A DNA stretch of 8,736 bases from NCBI GenBank assembly GCA_016927185.1, contig JAFGND010000083.1:1-8736 (forward strand). The letters are read 5' to 3'. Under the pieces are notes generated by a model. It worked only from the letters and a program-made list of their open reading frames with translations. It searched no databases and was not told the origin of the DNA. The DNA is from Candidatus Coatesiibacteriota bacterium. GTDB taxonomy: Bacteria > JAFGND01. Positions 1 through 5,280 of the stretch are shown here, piece by piece. The stretch's first letter is position 1, and each line of letters begins with the position of its first letter. The position numbers and the translations under genes are program-made.

Positions 1-1
1 G

Positions 2-94
2 GGCAAGCACTCTCTTGATACAAGCAAATGGAAACAGGGAGTTTATATTGTTAAGTCAGGGAAAGAAATGAAGAGGATAGTGAAGGTCAGGTAA
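2..94 (+). CDS. 3' end of a secreted protein with a T9SS-like C-terminal sorting tail (partial)
   Basis: Only the last 30 codons and the TAA stop are in the window; the gene begins upstream. The frame ends with the pattern GK..LDTSKWKQGVYIVKSG...KRIVKV. This matches, nearly residue for residue, the last 33 residues of the PQQ-propeller protein ending at 3911. Tails of this form (a short beta-sandwich with a Gly-Val-Tyr core and a basic end) resemble the type A sorting domains of type IX secretion cargo in Bacteroidota and relatives. The protein is therefore probably exported and surface-attached or released. What precedes the tail cannot be seen. DNA identity with the second copy is also high, so the two genes likely share a recent origin, or the tail was copied between them. 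Confidence 0.75.
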   Translation, partial: GKHSLDTSKWKQGVYIVKSGKEMKRIVKVR

Positions 95-155
95 ATTCTC
101 AGATACTTTGATATAACGCTGATTTACCATAAGCCTTGAATTAGAAAAATCTTGA

Positions 156-172
156 CATAACAAGCGGTTATG
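156..172. promoter_or_regulatory. Inverted repeat CATAAC-N5-GTTATG upstream of the PP-loop gene
   Basis: CATAAC (156-161) and GTTATG (167-172) are perfect six-base inverted arms around a five-base spacer, 22 bases before the PP-loop ATG. A TTGACA runs into the left arm (152-157) but has no -10 at normal spacing. A similar palindrome, CATAA-N6-TTATG, lies at 2613-2628 ahead of the PQQ gene. It could be an operator, part of a promoter or a small mRNA hairpin; function is not established. The rest of 95-194 shows no other clear signal. Confidence 0.3.
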
Positions 173-194
173 ACGACCTCGCAGGACGATATTT

Positions 195-959
195 ATGGAA
201 ATCAAGCCCAGAACCGCTTCAGTAATGTTTACAGGTGGAGTTGACAGCACACTTGCTGCTGCCCTTCTGCTTGAGGAATACGACCAGGTCTACCTTGTTA
301 CGTATGATTACGGAGCTGAGCTTTTCATGAAAAACTGCGAGAAAAGCCTGAACCAGCTTATTGAAGCGTATGGCAGAGAGAAAATCCATCATGAATATAT
401 AAAAGTGGAGAAATGGTGGAGAGATATTCAAATCAGGAATGCATCACAATTCAACCTCGTATGCATGAGCTGCAAGTTCATAATGCACACAAGAACTGTA
501 TGTTATTGCCTGGAAAATGGCATATTCGCAAGTTCAGACGGCTCAATTCATGAACAGAGTCAGCATCCAGAGCAGATGGGAGAAGTCCTGAAAATAATGA
601 AAAACTATTACAAAAGCTATTTCATAGATTTCACGACACCTGCCTATACTTATACGAAATCTGCTGAGGATACGAAACTTGCAAGCATAGGAATAAACAT
701 GGGAAAACGTTTTTCAATCGGGGAAGCAAAAGGCAGCCACATTCACAGACAGCCAATGTGCCTGTTTGCATTCTTTGACGTTCTTTTCTCAGACAATCCT
801 TTCTTTCCTCACAAGGAGGAAAAAGTCATTGAAATGTTGAACAGAAACCTTGATTATGGTCATAATCTTATAAAAGAATACTTCAAACAGAAGGAACTTG
901 ATATACAGGAGATTGTAAGGGAAAGGGAGAAAGCCTATGGCATGCTGCGGAATGATTGA
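195..959 (+). CDS. PP-loop ATPase, probable adenylating sulfurtransferase (thiolation-type)
   Basis: This 254-residue protein has an N-terminal PP-loop signature, FTGGVDST at residues 12-19, a Thr-for-Ser variant of SGGxDS. In the adenine nucleotide alpha-hydrolase fold this loop binds ATP so the substrate can be adenylated. A CxxC pair (C90, C93) and a later single Cys (C189, in QPMC) stand about 96 residues apart. [4Fe-4S]-dependent tRNA thiolases such as TtcA and TtuA have a similar CxxC...C arrangement with roughly 90 residues between, so an Fe-S or sulfur-carrying role is plausible. C103 and C105 are also present. AGGA (183-186) lies eight bases before the ATG and supports this start. 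The gene overlaps the membrane protein gene downstream, and a cysteine desulfurase follows in the same run, which fits sulfur transfer. QueC-like or other PP-loop chemistry is possible. Family is fairly sure; substrate unknown. Confidence 0.75.
   Translation: MEIKPRTASVMFTGGVDSTLAAALLLEEYDQVYLVTYDYGAELFMKNCEKSLNQLIEAYGREKIHHEYIKVEKWWRDIQIRNASQFNLVCMSCKFIMHTRTVCYCLENGIFASSDGSIHEQSQHPEQMGEVLKIMKNYYKSYFIDFTTPAYTYTKSAEDTKLASIGINMGKRFSIGEAKGSHIHRQPMCLFAFFDVLFSDNPFFPHKEEKVIEMLNRNLDYGHNLIKEYFKQKELDIQEIVREREKAYGMLRND
924..930 (+). promoter_or_regulatory. Ribosome binding site AGGGAGA that decides the start at 937
   Basis: AGGGAGA lies inside the end of the PP-loop gene, six bases before ATG 937. The other in-frame ATG, at 952, would sit 21 bases from it and has no good site of its own. 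This favours 937 and a 23-base overlap between the two genes. Confidence 0.6.
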
Positions 960-1314
960 TGACAAGAGAAAGAGCATATTCAAGTTTTTGTTCCTGATAA
1001 TGACTTTCGGCACAACAGGCTTTTTCAATCTCTTCATGATAAGCCTGCTCAAGCCAAAATGGTTCCCTCTTTTCTTCAAGGTCATCAAGTTCTTTGCAGG
1101 ACTTCCTTTCAAACTGAACAGGGAGAAAATAGACATACTTCAGGATTTCTATATTATCAATCCTTCATATCGTTGCAAGGCATCAGCTTACTTCTTCTCT
1201 ACGAATCCCGCACTTGCAGGTTTCATTTACAAGTATTTCAATCTTCTTGTTGCAGTATCATTCCTGATAATTGCCTCAGGAATAGTTACAGGAGTTTATT
1301 TTATAGTCAAATAA
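937..1314 (+). CDS. Small two-helix membrane protein of unknown function
   Basis: I do not recognise this family. The 125-residue product has two strongly hydrophobic segments, about residues 14-38 and 102-124. They are joined by a partly basic middle region with a single cysteine (C80, in PSYRCKAS); two more cysteines (C3, C4) sit at the very N terminus if ATG 937 is used. No signal peptide cleavage site is evident, so it is probably an inner-membrane protein with two anchors and a central loop of about 60 residues. Its start lies inside the PP-loop gene and the cysteine desulfurase begins 15 bases after its stop, so the three are almost certainly co-transcribed and probably translationally coupled. 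By position it could tether the sulfur-transfer enzymes to the membrane or handle their substrate or product; that is inference only. ATG 952 is an alternative start, giving 120 residues. Confidence 0.7.
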   Translation: MACCGMIDDKRKSIFKFLFLIMTFGTTGFFNLFMISLLKPKWFPLFFKVIKFFAGLPFKLNREKIDILQDFYIINPSYRCKASAYFFSTNPALAGFIYKYFNLLVAVSFLIIASGIVTGVYFIVK

Positions 1315-1329
1315 AAGTCAGGAGTTTAG

Positions 1330-2526
1330 ATGTTCCCACAATCAGATTTCCCTGCTCTTTCTCAGAAATTCAAGAACAAACCGCCAATCTATCTTGATAA
1401 TGCCTGCATGTCCCTCAAGCCGCAACAGGTAATAAACAAGGTTATTGAATATTACTCGCAATATCCCAGCTGCCATGGAAGAACAACTCATAAGTTCGGC
1501 TTGAGAACAACTGAGGAATTCGATGCAGCAAGAATAAAGGCAAAGAAATTCCTTAATGCAAAATCACCTGCAGAGATAATATTCACAAAGAATGCAACAG
1601 AAGCATTAAACCTTGTATCCCAATCAATTACGCTCGAAGCGGAAGAATCCGTGATAACATCCGGGCTTGAACATAACTCTAACCTGTTGCCATGGCAGGA
1701 ATTAGCAAAAAGAACAAAAGCCTATCACTTGATTTGGGAATGCGATGAAAAAGGCAATCTTGACTTGAATATTTTGTCGGATTTGCTTAAAAGACATAAA
1801 GTTAAGCTTGTTTCCTTGTTCCATAAATCAAATCTCACTGGAGCTGTTCTTCCAGTAAAGGAGATTTCAGAGCTGGTTCACAATGCAGGAGCATGGCTTG
1901 TTGTTGATGCTGCCCAGAGTGCATTGTCAGTGAATATTGATGTACAGGAAATGAACTGCGATTTTCTTGCACTTTCATCACATAAAATGCTTGGTCCTAC
2001 AGGAGTTGGCTTGTTATACGGAAAGCTTAATTTCCTTGAAAGACTCCCGTCATTTCTTGTTGGCGGGGAAACTGTCATTGATACTGAATATCACAGCATG
2101 ACGAAAGCCAATCTTCCTGACAGATTTGAGGCAGGTCTTCAGAATTATGCAGGTGTAATAGGTATGGGTGCTGCTATTGACTATATAGAGAAATATGGAA
2201 GGGAGAAGATAAACAGCTATATAAAGAACATTTCCAGAAAAGCTTTCGAGAAATTGTCAAAGATTGACAAGATTTCCCTGATTGGAGATCCTGAAGGAGG
2301 AATACTCACTTTCAGCATAAGGGGAATGTCTTCACAGGAGGCAGCAAGGTTTCTTGATGAATCTGAGAATATAATGGTTCGTGCTGGCAAGATGTGTGTA
2401 CATTCATTCTTCAATCATTTCAAGCATCCTGAAATGCTGAGGATCAGTCTTGCTCCATACAACAATGAAGCTGAAATTAATATAGCTAATTCCGCAATAG
2501 AAAAGATAGTTAAATTCTTTGTATGA
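1330..2526 (+). CDS. Group II cysteine desulfurase, SufS/CsdA-like (class V aminotransferase fold)
   Basis: The 398-residue protein has the usual length and order of motifs for SufS-type PLP enzymes, which take sulfur from cysteine as an enzyme-bound persulfide and release alanine. Visible are YLDNACMSLKPQ (21-32), EHNSNLLPW (114-122, with PLP-stacking H115), DAAQ (193-196), SSHKMLGPTGVG (216-227, Schiff-base lysine K219), RFEAGLQN (265-272), the catalytic loop VRAGKMCVHSFF (350-361, C356) and RISLAPYNNEAEI (371-383). The Cys loop departs from the RxGHHCAxP form of E. coli SufS, and DNACMS replaces the usual DNAA. CAGGAG (1319-1324) lies five bases before the ATG. No sufBCD or SufE/SufU gene is present, so it looks dedicated to the PP-loop protein rather than to bulk Fe-S assembly. 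A related class V enzyme such as a selenocysteine lyase cannot be excluded, but the conserved Lys and Cys favour desulfurase. Confidence 0.88.
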   Translation: MFPQSDFPALSQKFKNKPPIYLDNACMSLKPQQVINKVIEYYSQYPSCHGRTTHKFGLRTTEEFDAARIKAKKFLNAKSPAEIIFTKNATEALNLVSQSITLEAEESVITSGLEHNSNLLPWQELAKRTKAYHLIWECDEKGNLDLNILSDLLKRHKVKLVSLFHKSNLTGAVLPVKEISELVHNAGAWLVVDAAQSALSVNIDVQEMNCDFLALSSHKMLGPTGVGLLYGKLNFLERLPSFLVGGETVIDTEYHSMTKANLPDRFEAGLQNYAGVIGMGAAIDYIEKYGREKINSYIKNISRKAFEKLSKIDKISLIGDPEGGILTFSIRGMSSQEAARFLDESENIMVRAGKMCVHSFFNHFKHPEMLRISLAPYNNEAEINIANSAIEKIVKFFV

Positions 2527-2536
2527 ATAGCTGTTA
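2526..2536 (+). repeat. Direct repeat AATAGCTGTTA, copy 1
   Basis: This 11-base sequence, overlapping the last base of the desulfurase stop codon, recurs exactly at 2616-2626. The two copies bracket the whole intergenic region before the PQQ gene. A looser relative, AATAGCAGTT, is at 3922-3931 ahead of the radical SAM gene. Confidence 0.5.
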
Positions 2537-2555
2537 AGAATTTTCTTGACAGATA

Positions 2556-2583
2556 AGCTAAAAAAACTCGTTTGTTTTAAGCT
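2556..2583 (+). terminator. Weak AT-rich hairpin after the desulfurase gene
   Basis: AGCT at 2556-2559 can pair with AGCT at 2580-2583, and the adjoining A-run (2560-2566) with TTTGTTTT (2571-2578), leaving a bulge and a mismatch. It is the only hairpin-like structure in this gap and lies where the sulfur-transfer run should end. It is AT-rich and not followed by a clean U tract, so termination here is a guess. Confidence 0.22.
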
Positions 2584-2612
2584 ATATCATTATTATTTGC
2601 AATGAATGTTTC

Positions 2613-2630
2613 CATAATAGCTGTTATGAG
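2613..2630 (+). promoter_or_regulatory. CATAA-N6-TTATG palindrome with possible extended -10 (TGtTATGAG)
   Basis: CATAA (2613-2617) and TTATG (2624-2628) are inverted arms. They overlap repeat copy 2 (AATAGCTGTTA, 2616-2626) and a TG-N-TATGAG string (2622-2630) that resembles an extended -10. It lies just before the AAAGGAA ribosome binding site (2631-2637) and the ATG at 2643. The leader would be very short if this were a -10, and no matching -35 is visible, so an operator or mRNA element is equally possible. Confidence 0.28.
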
Positions 2631-2642
2631 AAAGGAATTCTT

Positions 2643-3911
2643 ATGAAAAAATACTCATTATTAATTCTTATAATTTTAGCTAGTTTCGCTTTTGCTGCTC
2701 CCGGTGATCTTCTATGGAGATATGAAACAATGGGCTGGGTTGACTCTTCTCCATTTGTTTCAAACAGGGTAGTATTTATCGGAAGTTATGATGATTATAT
2801 GTATGCGATAAATGCTTCTGATGGAACAATGAAATGGAGATATAAAACCCTGGATGATGTTTATACTTCACCTTTTGTTTCAGATGGAGCAGTCTTTTTC
2901 GGCAGCGAAGATGATTACATTTATGCATTGAATGAAGAAGATGGAACTCTTATATGGAATTACAAGACAGGTGATGATGTCTATTCATCTCCTTTTGTAT
3001 TGGATGGAGTGGTTTATATAGGAAATCTCGAGGGGATACTATTTGCACTAAATGCAGCAGATGGGACTCTCAAATGGAGTTACAAAACAGGAGGCTTTAT
3101 AAGATCGTCTCCATGCACCTCGGGAGATGCTGTCTTTGTAGGAAGCAAGGATAAAAGTATGTATGCATTTAACTTGTCAGGTGGAACCATCAAATGGAAA
3201 TACGATACAAGTGATTGGGTATGCTCTTCTCCTTGCGTATCCGAAGGTCTTGTTTACATAGGAAGTGAAGATGATCATCTTCATGCAGTATCAGAGTCAG
3301 ATGGAGCCTTCAAATGGAGATATCAGACAGGAAGTGATATAAGATCATCACCATGTGTTGATTCAGGGACAGTCTATGTTGGAAGCGATGATTACCATCT
3401 TTATGCAGTAAATGCTACAGATGGAGCCTATAAATGGAGATTAAAGGCAGGAGATGTAATTCGCTCTTCCCCATGCGTTTCAGAAAACGTGGTTTATGTC
3501 GGGAGTGATGACTACAATCTTTATGCAATAGACGCTTCAAATGGCGCATTGAAATGGAAATACGAGGCAGGTTATTTCATTTTTTCCTCTCCATGCGTTT
3601 CAGAAGGTGTTGTCTACTTCGGATGTGATGATCATTTCGTATATGCAATTGAAACATATGGTTTTAAAGGTTTCTCAGACAGAGGAAAAACAGCAAAACT
3701 CCCTCAGTTTTCATTTTCTGCTTCACCAAATCCTTTCTCAACCTGTCTTACTCTGTCTATACCTTCTGAAGCTAAAGTATATTCATTGACAGGAAGACTT
3801 GTCATGAATCTGGGCAAGGGCAATCATAAAATTGATACAAGCAGCTGGAAAAATGGAGTATATATCTTGAAAGCAGGTAATCAAGCAAAGAGGATAGTCA
3901 AGGTAGACTAG
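2643..3911 (+). CDS. Secreted eight-bladed PQQ-like beta-propeller with T9SS-type sorting tail
   Basis: The 422-residue protein starts with a clear signal peptide (MKKYSLLILIILASFAFA, cleavage near residue 18). Eight PQQ-like repeats follow, up to about residue 338, each about 40 residues and reading roughly SSPxVSxxVVYxGSxDxxxYAxNxxDGxxKWxY. The SSP prolines fall at residues 37 through 317 in exact steps of 40, so the array has no indels. Such repeats form closed propellers, usually protein-binding or scaffold modules; no cofactor-binding or catalytic site stands out. After a linker, residues 356-422 form a tail with SPNPF, a TGRLV core, NGVYILKAG and a basic end, like type A domains that direct cargo to type IX secretion. 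Blades 4-8 carry SSPC where blades 1-3 have SPF. AAAGGAA lies about six bases before the ATG. The role is unknown; a cell-surface structural or binding protein is likely. Confidence 0.88.
   Translation: MKKYSLLILIILASFAFAAPGDLLWRYETMGWVDSSPFVSNRVVFIGSYDDYMYAINASDGTMKWRYKTLDDVYTSPFVSDGAVFFGSEDDYIYALNEEDGTLIWNYKTGDDVYSSPFVLDGVVYIGNLEGILFALNAADGTLKWSYKTGGFIRSSPCTSGDAVFVGSKDKSMYAFNLSGGTIKWKYDTSDWVCSSPCVSEGLVYIGSEDDHLHAVSESDGAFKWRYQTGSDIRSSPCVDSGTVYVGSDDYHLYAVNATDGAYKWRLKAGDVIRSSPCVSENVVYVGSDDYNLYAIDASNGALKWKYEAGYFIFSSPCVSEGVVYFGCDDHFVYAIETYGFKGFSDRGKTAKLPQFSFSASPNPFSTCLTLSIPSEAKVYSLTGRLVMNLGKGNHKIDTSSWKNGVYILKAGNQAKRIVKVD
2715..3653 (+). repeat. Eight tandem 120-base repeats encoding propeller blades
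   Basis: The coding DNA repeats with an exact 120-base period; shared strings such as GATGGA(A/G)C, AAATGGA(G/A)(A/T)TA and (T)CATC(A/T)CCATG recur in register. The later units are more alike in DNA than the first three, suggesting growth by unit duplication. This is an in-frame protein repeat, not a CRISPR array. Confidence 0.8.
3813..3911 (+). repeat. Sorting-tail direct repeat, copy 2 (copy 1 at 2-94)
   Basis: From GGCAAG onward this DNA aligns with 2-94. Both contain TTGATACAAGCA, TGGAAA, a GGAGT-TATAT stretch and AAGAGGATAGT-AAGGT in the same order, with copy 2 slightly longer near its start. The two copies are in the same orientation and flank the sulfur-transfer genes. Confidence 0.65.
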
Positions 3912-3969
3912 TTTTCAACAGAATAGCAGTTTTGTTATGAATTCTTGTGAATGAGAATATGAAGGAGTC

Positions 3970-4791
3970 ATGTTGAGAGCTTCCAATCTTACAATTTCAA
4001 TACCTGCAGGGAAATGCCAGAAAAATTGTCCCTATTGCATCAGCAAGATGACAGGATATCCAGAACCTGATGAAAGATTGATGCTCAGGAAAATAAGTAA
4101 AGTGAGAAAGCTTGCAGAACTCTCAGGTGTGACATCTGTCCTTATCACTGGAAAAAGCGAGCCATTCCAGAATTATCAATTCATGAGGAATTTCCTGGAT
4201 TCGTTTCGGGATTTTCCAGTTGAAATACAAACCAATGGAATACTGCTGAGTAAATGGAATGATTATTCATCACTTAAGGATGAAGGTGTCGACATAATCG
4301 CATTCTCGATAGACAAGATGAAACAGCTGAGAGAATATTCTGAATGCTTCAGTAAACTGCACAAGGCAGACATATTAGTAAGAATTTGCCTGAATGTAAC
4401 AGATATGATTATGCCTGTGACTTACAATGAGATAATTGAACAGGTAAGAAGTATTGAAGCAGAGCAGCTTCTGTTCAGGAAAATTATGGAACCTACTTCA
4501 ACTGTTGACACACTGGAAGCACAGAAAACAAGGGAATGGATCAGGGAACATACCTTGTCAGGTAGCTATTACGAGAAACTGCAAAATGACAGTTCTAGAA
4601 ATATTGATGAAAGATGGATAAGAGTAACAGCTAATGGCATGCGTATATGGGATAATAATGGATTATCAGTAAGCTTCTCTGATTATTGCATACAGGAGAA
4701 AAGCAATGAGGATGAGATAAGGAGCCTCATCTTTCTTGAGGATGGACACCTTTATACAGCATGGAACAGCAAAGCGAGCATCTTGTTTTAG
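3970..4791 (+). CDS. Stand-alone radical SAM protein of unknown substrate
   Basis: The 273-residue protein has the canonical CxxxCxxC cluster motif (C16, C20, C23) that holds a [4Fe-4S] cluster and cleaves S-adenosylmethionine to a 5'-deoxyadenosyl radical. TGKSEP (60-65) occupies the place of the GGEP motif, and EIQTNG (85-90) and FSID (112-115) fit later strands of the radical SAM barrel. No SPASM or other extra-cluster region is visible: only C126, C140 and C240 remain. The C-terminal part (about 213-273: RWIRVTANGMRIWD, FLEDGHLYTAW) looks like a small extra domain I cannot name. AAGGAG lies only two bases before ATG 3970, which is tight; TTG 3973, five bases away, is a possible start and changes one codon. 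It sits alone between a secreted protein and a lipoprotein-sized gene, so context gives no substrate. A link to the PP-loop/desulfurase genes is possible but unproven. Confidence 0.85.
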   Translation: MLRASNLTISIPAGKCQKNCPYCISKMTGYPEPDERLMLRKISKVRKLAELSGVTSVLITGKSEPFQNYQFMRNFLDSFRDFPVEIQTNGILLSKWNDYSSLKDEGVDIIAFSIDKMKQLREYSECFSKLHKADILVRICLNVTDMIMPVTYNEIIEQVRSIEAEQLLFRKIMEPTSTVDTLEAQKTREWIREHTLSGSYYEKLQNDSSRNIDERWIRVTANGMRIWDNNGLSVSFSDYCIQEKSNEDEIRSLIFLEDGHLYTAWNSKASILF

Positions 4792-4794
4792 GGA

Positions 4795-4803
4795 TGTTAT
4801 AAA
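4795..4803 (+). promoter_or_regulatory. Possible extended -10 promoter (TGtTATAAA)
   Basis: Immediately after the radical SAM stop, TG-T-TATAAA matches the extended -10 form TGnTATAAT at all but the last base. Transcription from it would give a leader of about 40 bases before the ATG at 4850. No -35 is seen at 17 bases, which extended -10 promoters can tolerate. Some FCB bacteria use a different promoter consensus, so this is tentative. Confidence 0.3.
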
Positions 4804-4825
4804 TTAAATCAATTGCAAGTGAATA

Positions 4826-4840
4826 TCTTATTAAATAAGA
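4826..4840 (+). promoter_or_regulatory. Small hairpin overlapping the ribosome binding site
   Basis: TCTTAT (4826-4831) and ATAAGA (4835-4840) form a perfect six-pair stem around TAA. The right arm overlaps the ribosome binding site AGAAGGA (4838-4844), five bases before the ATG at 4850. The stem is AT-only but for one pair, so any effect on translation would be mild. Confidence 0.25.
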
Positions 4841-4849
4841 AGGAACAGT

Positions 4850-5188
4850 ATGAAAAAGTCATTGCTTCTTGCTTTTATTCTTGTTTGCTGTAATCTGTAT
4901 TCACAAGACAAAATGCTGTCTGAAGACAAATTACTTCATTTCTCTGTTTCCACTGCAATGTCATTTTCCGGACATTATTTAATGACAAGACAGGATTTAA
5001 TAGGAAGAGCACCGAGGCAAGTGCTTGTCATAAGCGGTTCCTTCATCACTGGCTGCATGAAAGAAAAAAGAGATGGAAGATCTGGAGGATCAGGAGTATC
5101 AGCAAAGGATTTGCTCGCAGATGCAGCAGGTATACTTGCAGGAACAGCCATCTTTCTTATCCTGAAGCCTGAGGAAAAGGTCTTCTGA
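4850..5188 (+). CDS. Small exported YfiM-like protein
   Basis: The 112-residue product begins with a hydrophobic export signal (about residues 1-18, ending CCNLYSQ). C13/C14 could be a lipobox cysteine, but the preceding residues fit poorly, so ordinary signal peptidase cleavage is at least as likely. The mature part carries DKLLHFSVS (26-34), KEKRDGRSGGSG (71-82), SAKDLLADAAGILAG (84-98) and a hydrophobic C-terminal stretch (about 92-106). Asp-Lys-x-x-His-Phe followed by Lys-Glu-x-x-Asp and a S/W-x-D-L-x-x-D/N-x-x-G segment is the layout of the YfiM (DUF2279)/VanZ-like group of small periplasmic or outer-membrane proteins, whose function is largely unknown. AGAAGGA five bases upstream supports the start. 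It may have its own promoter at 4795 and precedes uvrB by 92 bases without an evident link to DNA repair. Confidence 0.7.
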   Translation: MKKSLLLAFILVCCNLYSQDKMLSEDKLLHFSVSTAMSFSGHYLMTRQDLIGRAPRQVLVISGSFITGCMKEKRDGRSGGSGVSAKDLLADAAGILAGTAIFLILKPEEKVF

Positions 5189-5228
5189 TTTCATGCATAT
5201 TTACTAATAAAAAGCTGGACATTTACTA

Positions 5229-5240
5229 GAACATATGAGA
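5229..5240. promoter_or_regulatory. Degenerate LexA-like half-palindrome upstream of uvrB
   Basis: GAACATATGAGA matches nine of twelve bases of the GAACATATGTTC form bound by Gram-positive-type LexA: the left half and centre are intact and the last three bases differ. It lies about 40 bases before the uvrB ATG, where an SOS operator would sit. LexA sites vary between phyla and no lexA gene is in view, so this may be chance. The same gap also holds ATTTACTA twice, at 5199-5206 and 5221-5228. Confidence 0.22.
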
Positions 5241-5280
5241 AGATAAATCCACTGTAATATATGAAAATGAAAGGATAAGA

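Noticed and set aside
146-175. TTGACA at 152-157 (and at 2546-2551) as -35 boxes of ordinary sigma-70 promoters
   Set aside because: Neither has a convincing -10 at 16-18 bases. The similar contexts (CTTGACA followed by ATAA) were noted, but no promoter is called on them.
219-431. Open frames on the opposite strand inside the PP-loop, desulfurase and uvrB genes, and the out-of-frame reading across 1059-1397
   Set aside because: They lie within well-supported genes, lack ribosome binding sites or recognisable domains, and are explained by low stop density on the second strand.
195-959. QueC (7-cyano-7-deazaguanine synthase) as the identity of the PP-loop protein
   Set aside because: The C-terminal zinc-binding cysteine cluster of QueC is absent, and no queuosine genes are nearby; the cysteine desulfurase neighbour fits thiolation better.
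1330-2526. Housekeeping SUF Fe-S assembly gene (sufS proper)
   Set aside because: No sufB, sufC, sufD, sufE or sufU gene is adjacent, and the catalytic loop is atypical, so the symbol sufS was not assigned.
2715-3653. Regular 120-base periodicity as a possible CRISPR or satellite array
   Set aside because: The period lies exactly in frame within one long gene, and the units translate to PQQ-like propeller blades.
2643-3911. PQQ-dependent dehydrogenase
   Set aside because: The repeats are short 40-residue PQQ-like blades without the catalytic and cofactor-binding residues or the length of quinoprotein dehydrogenases.
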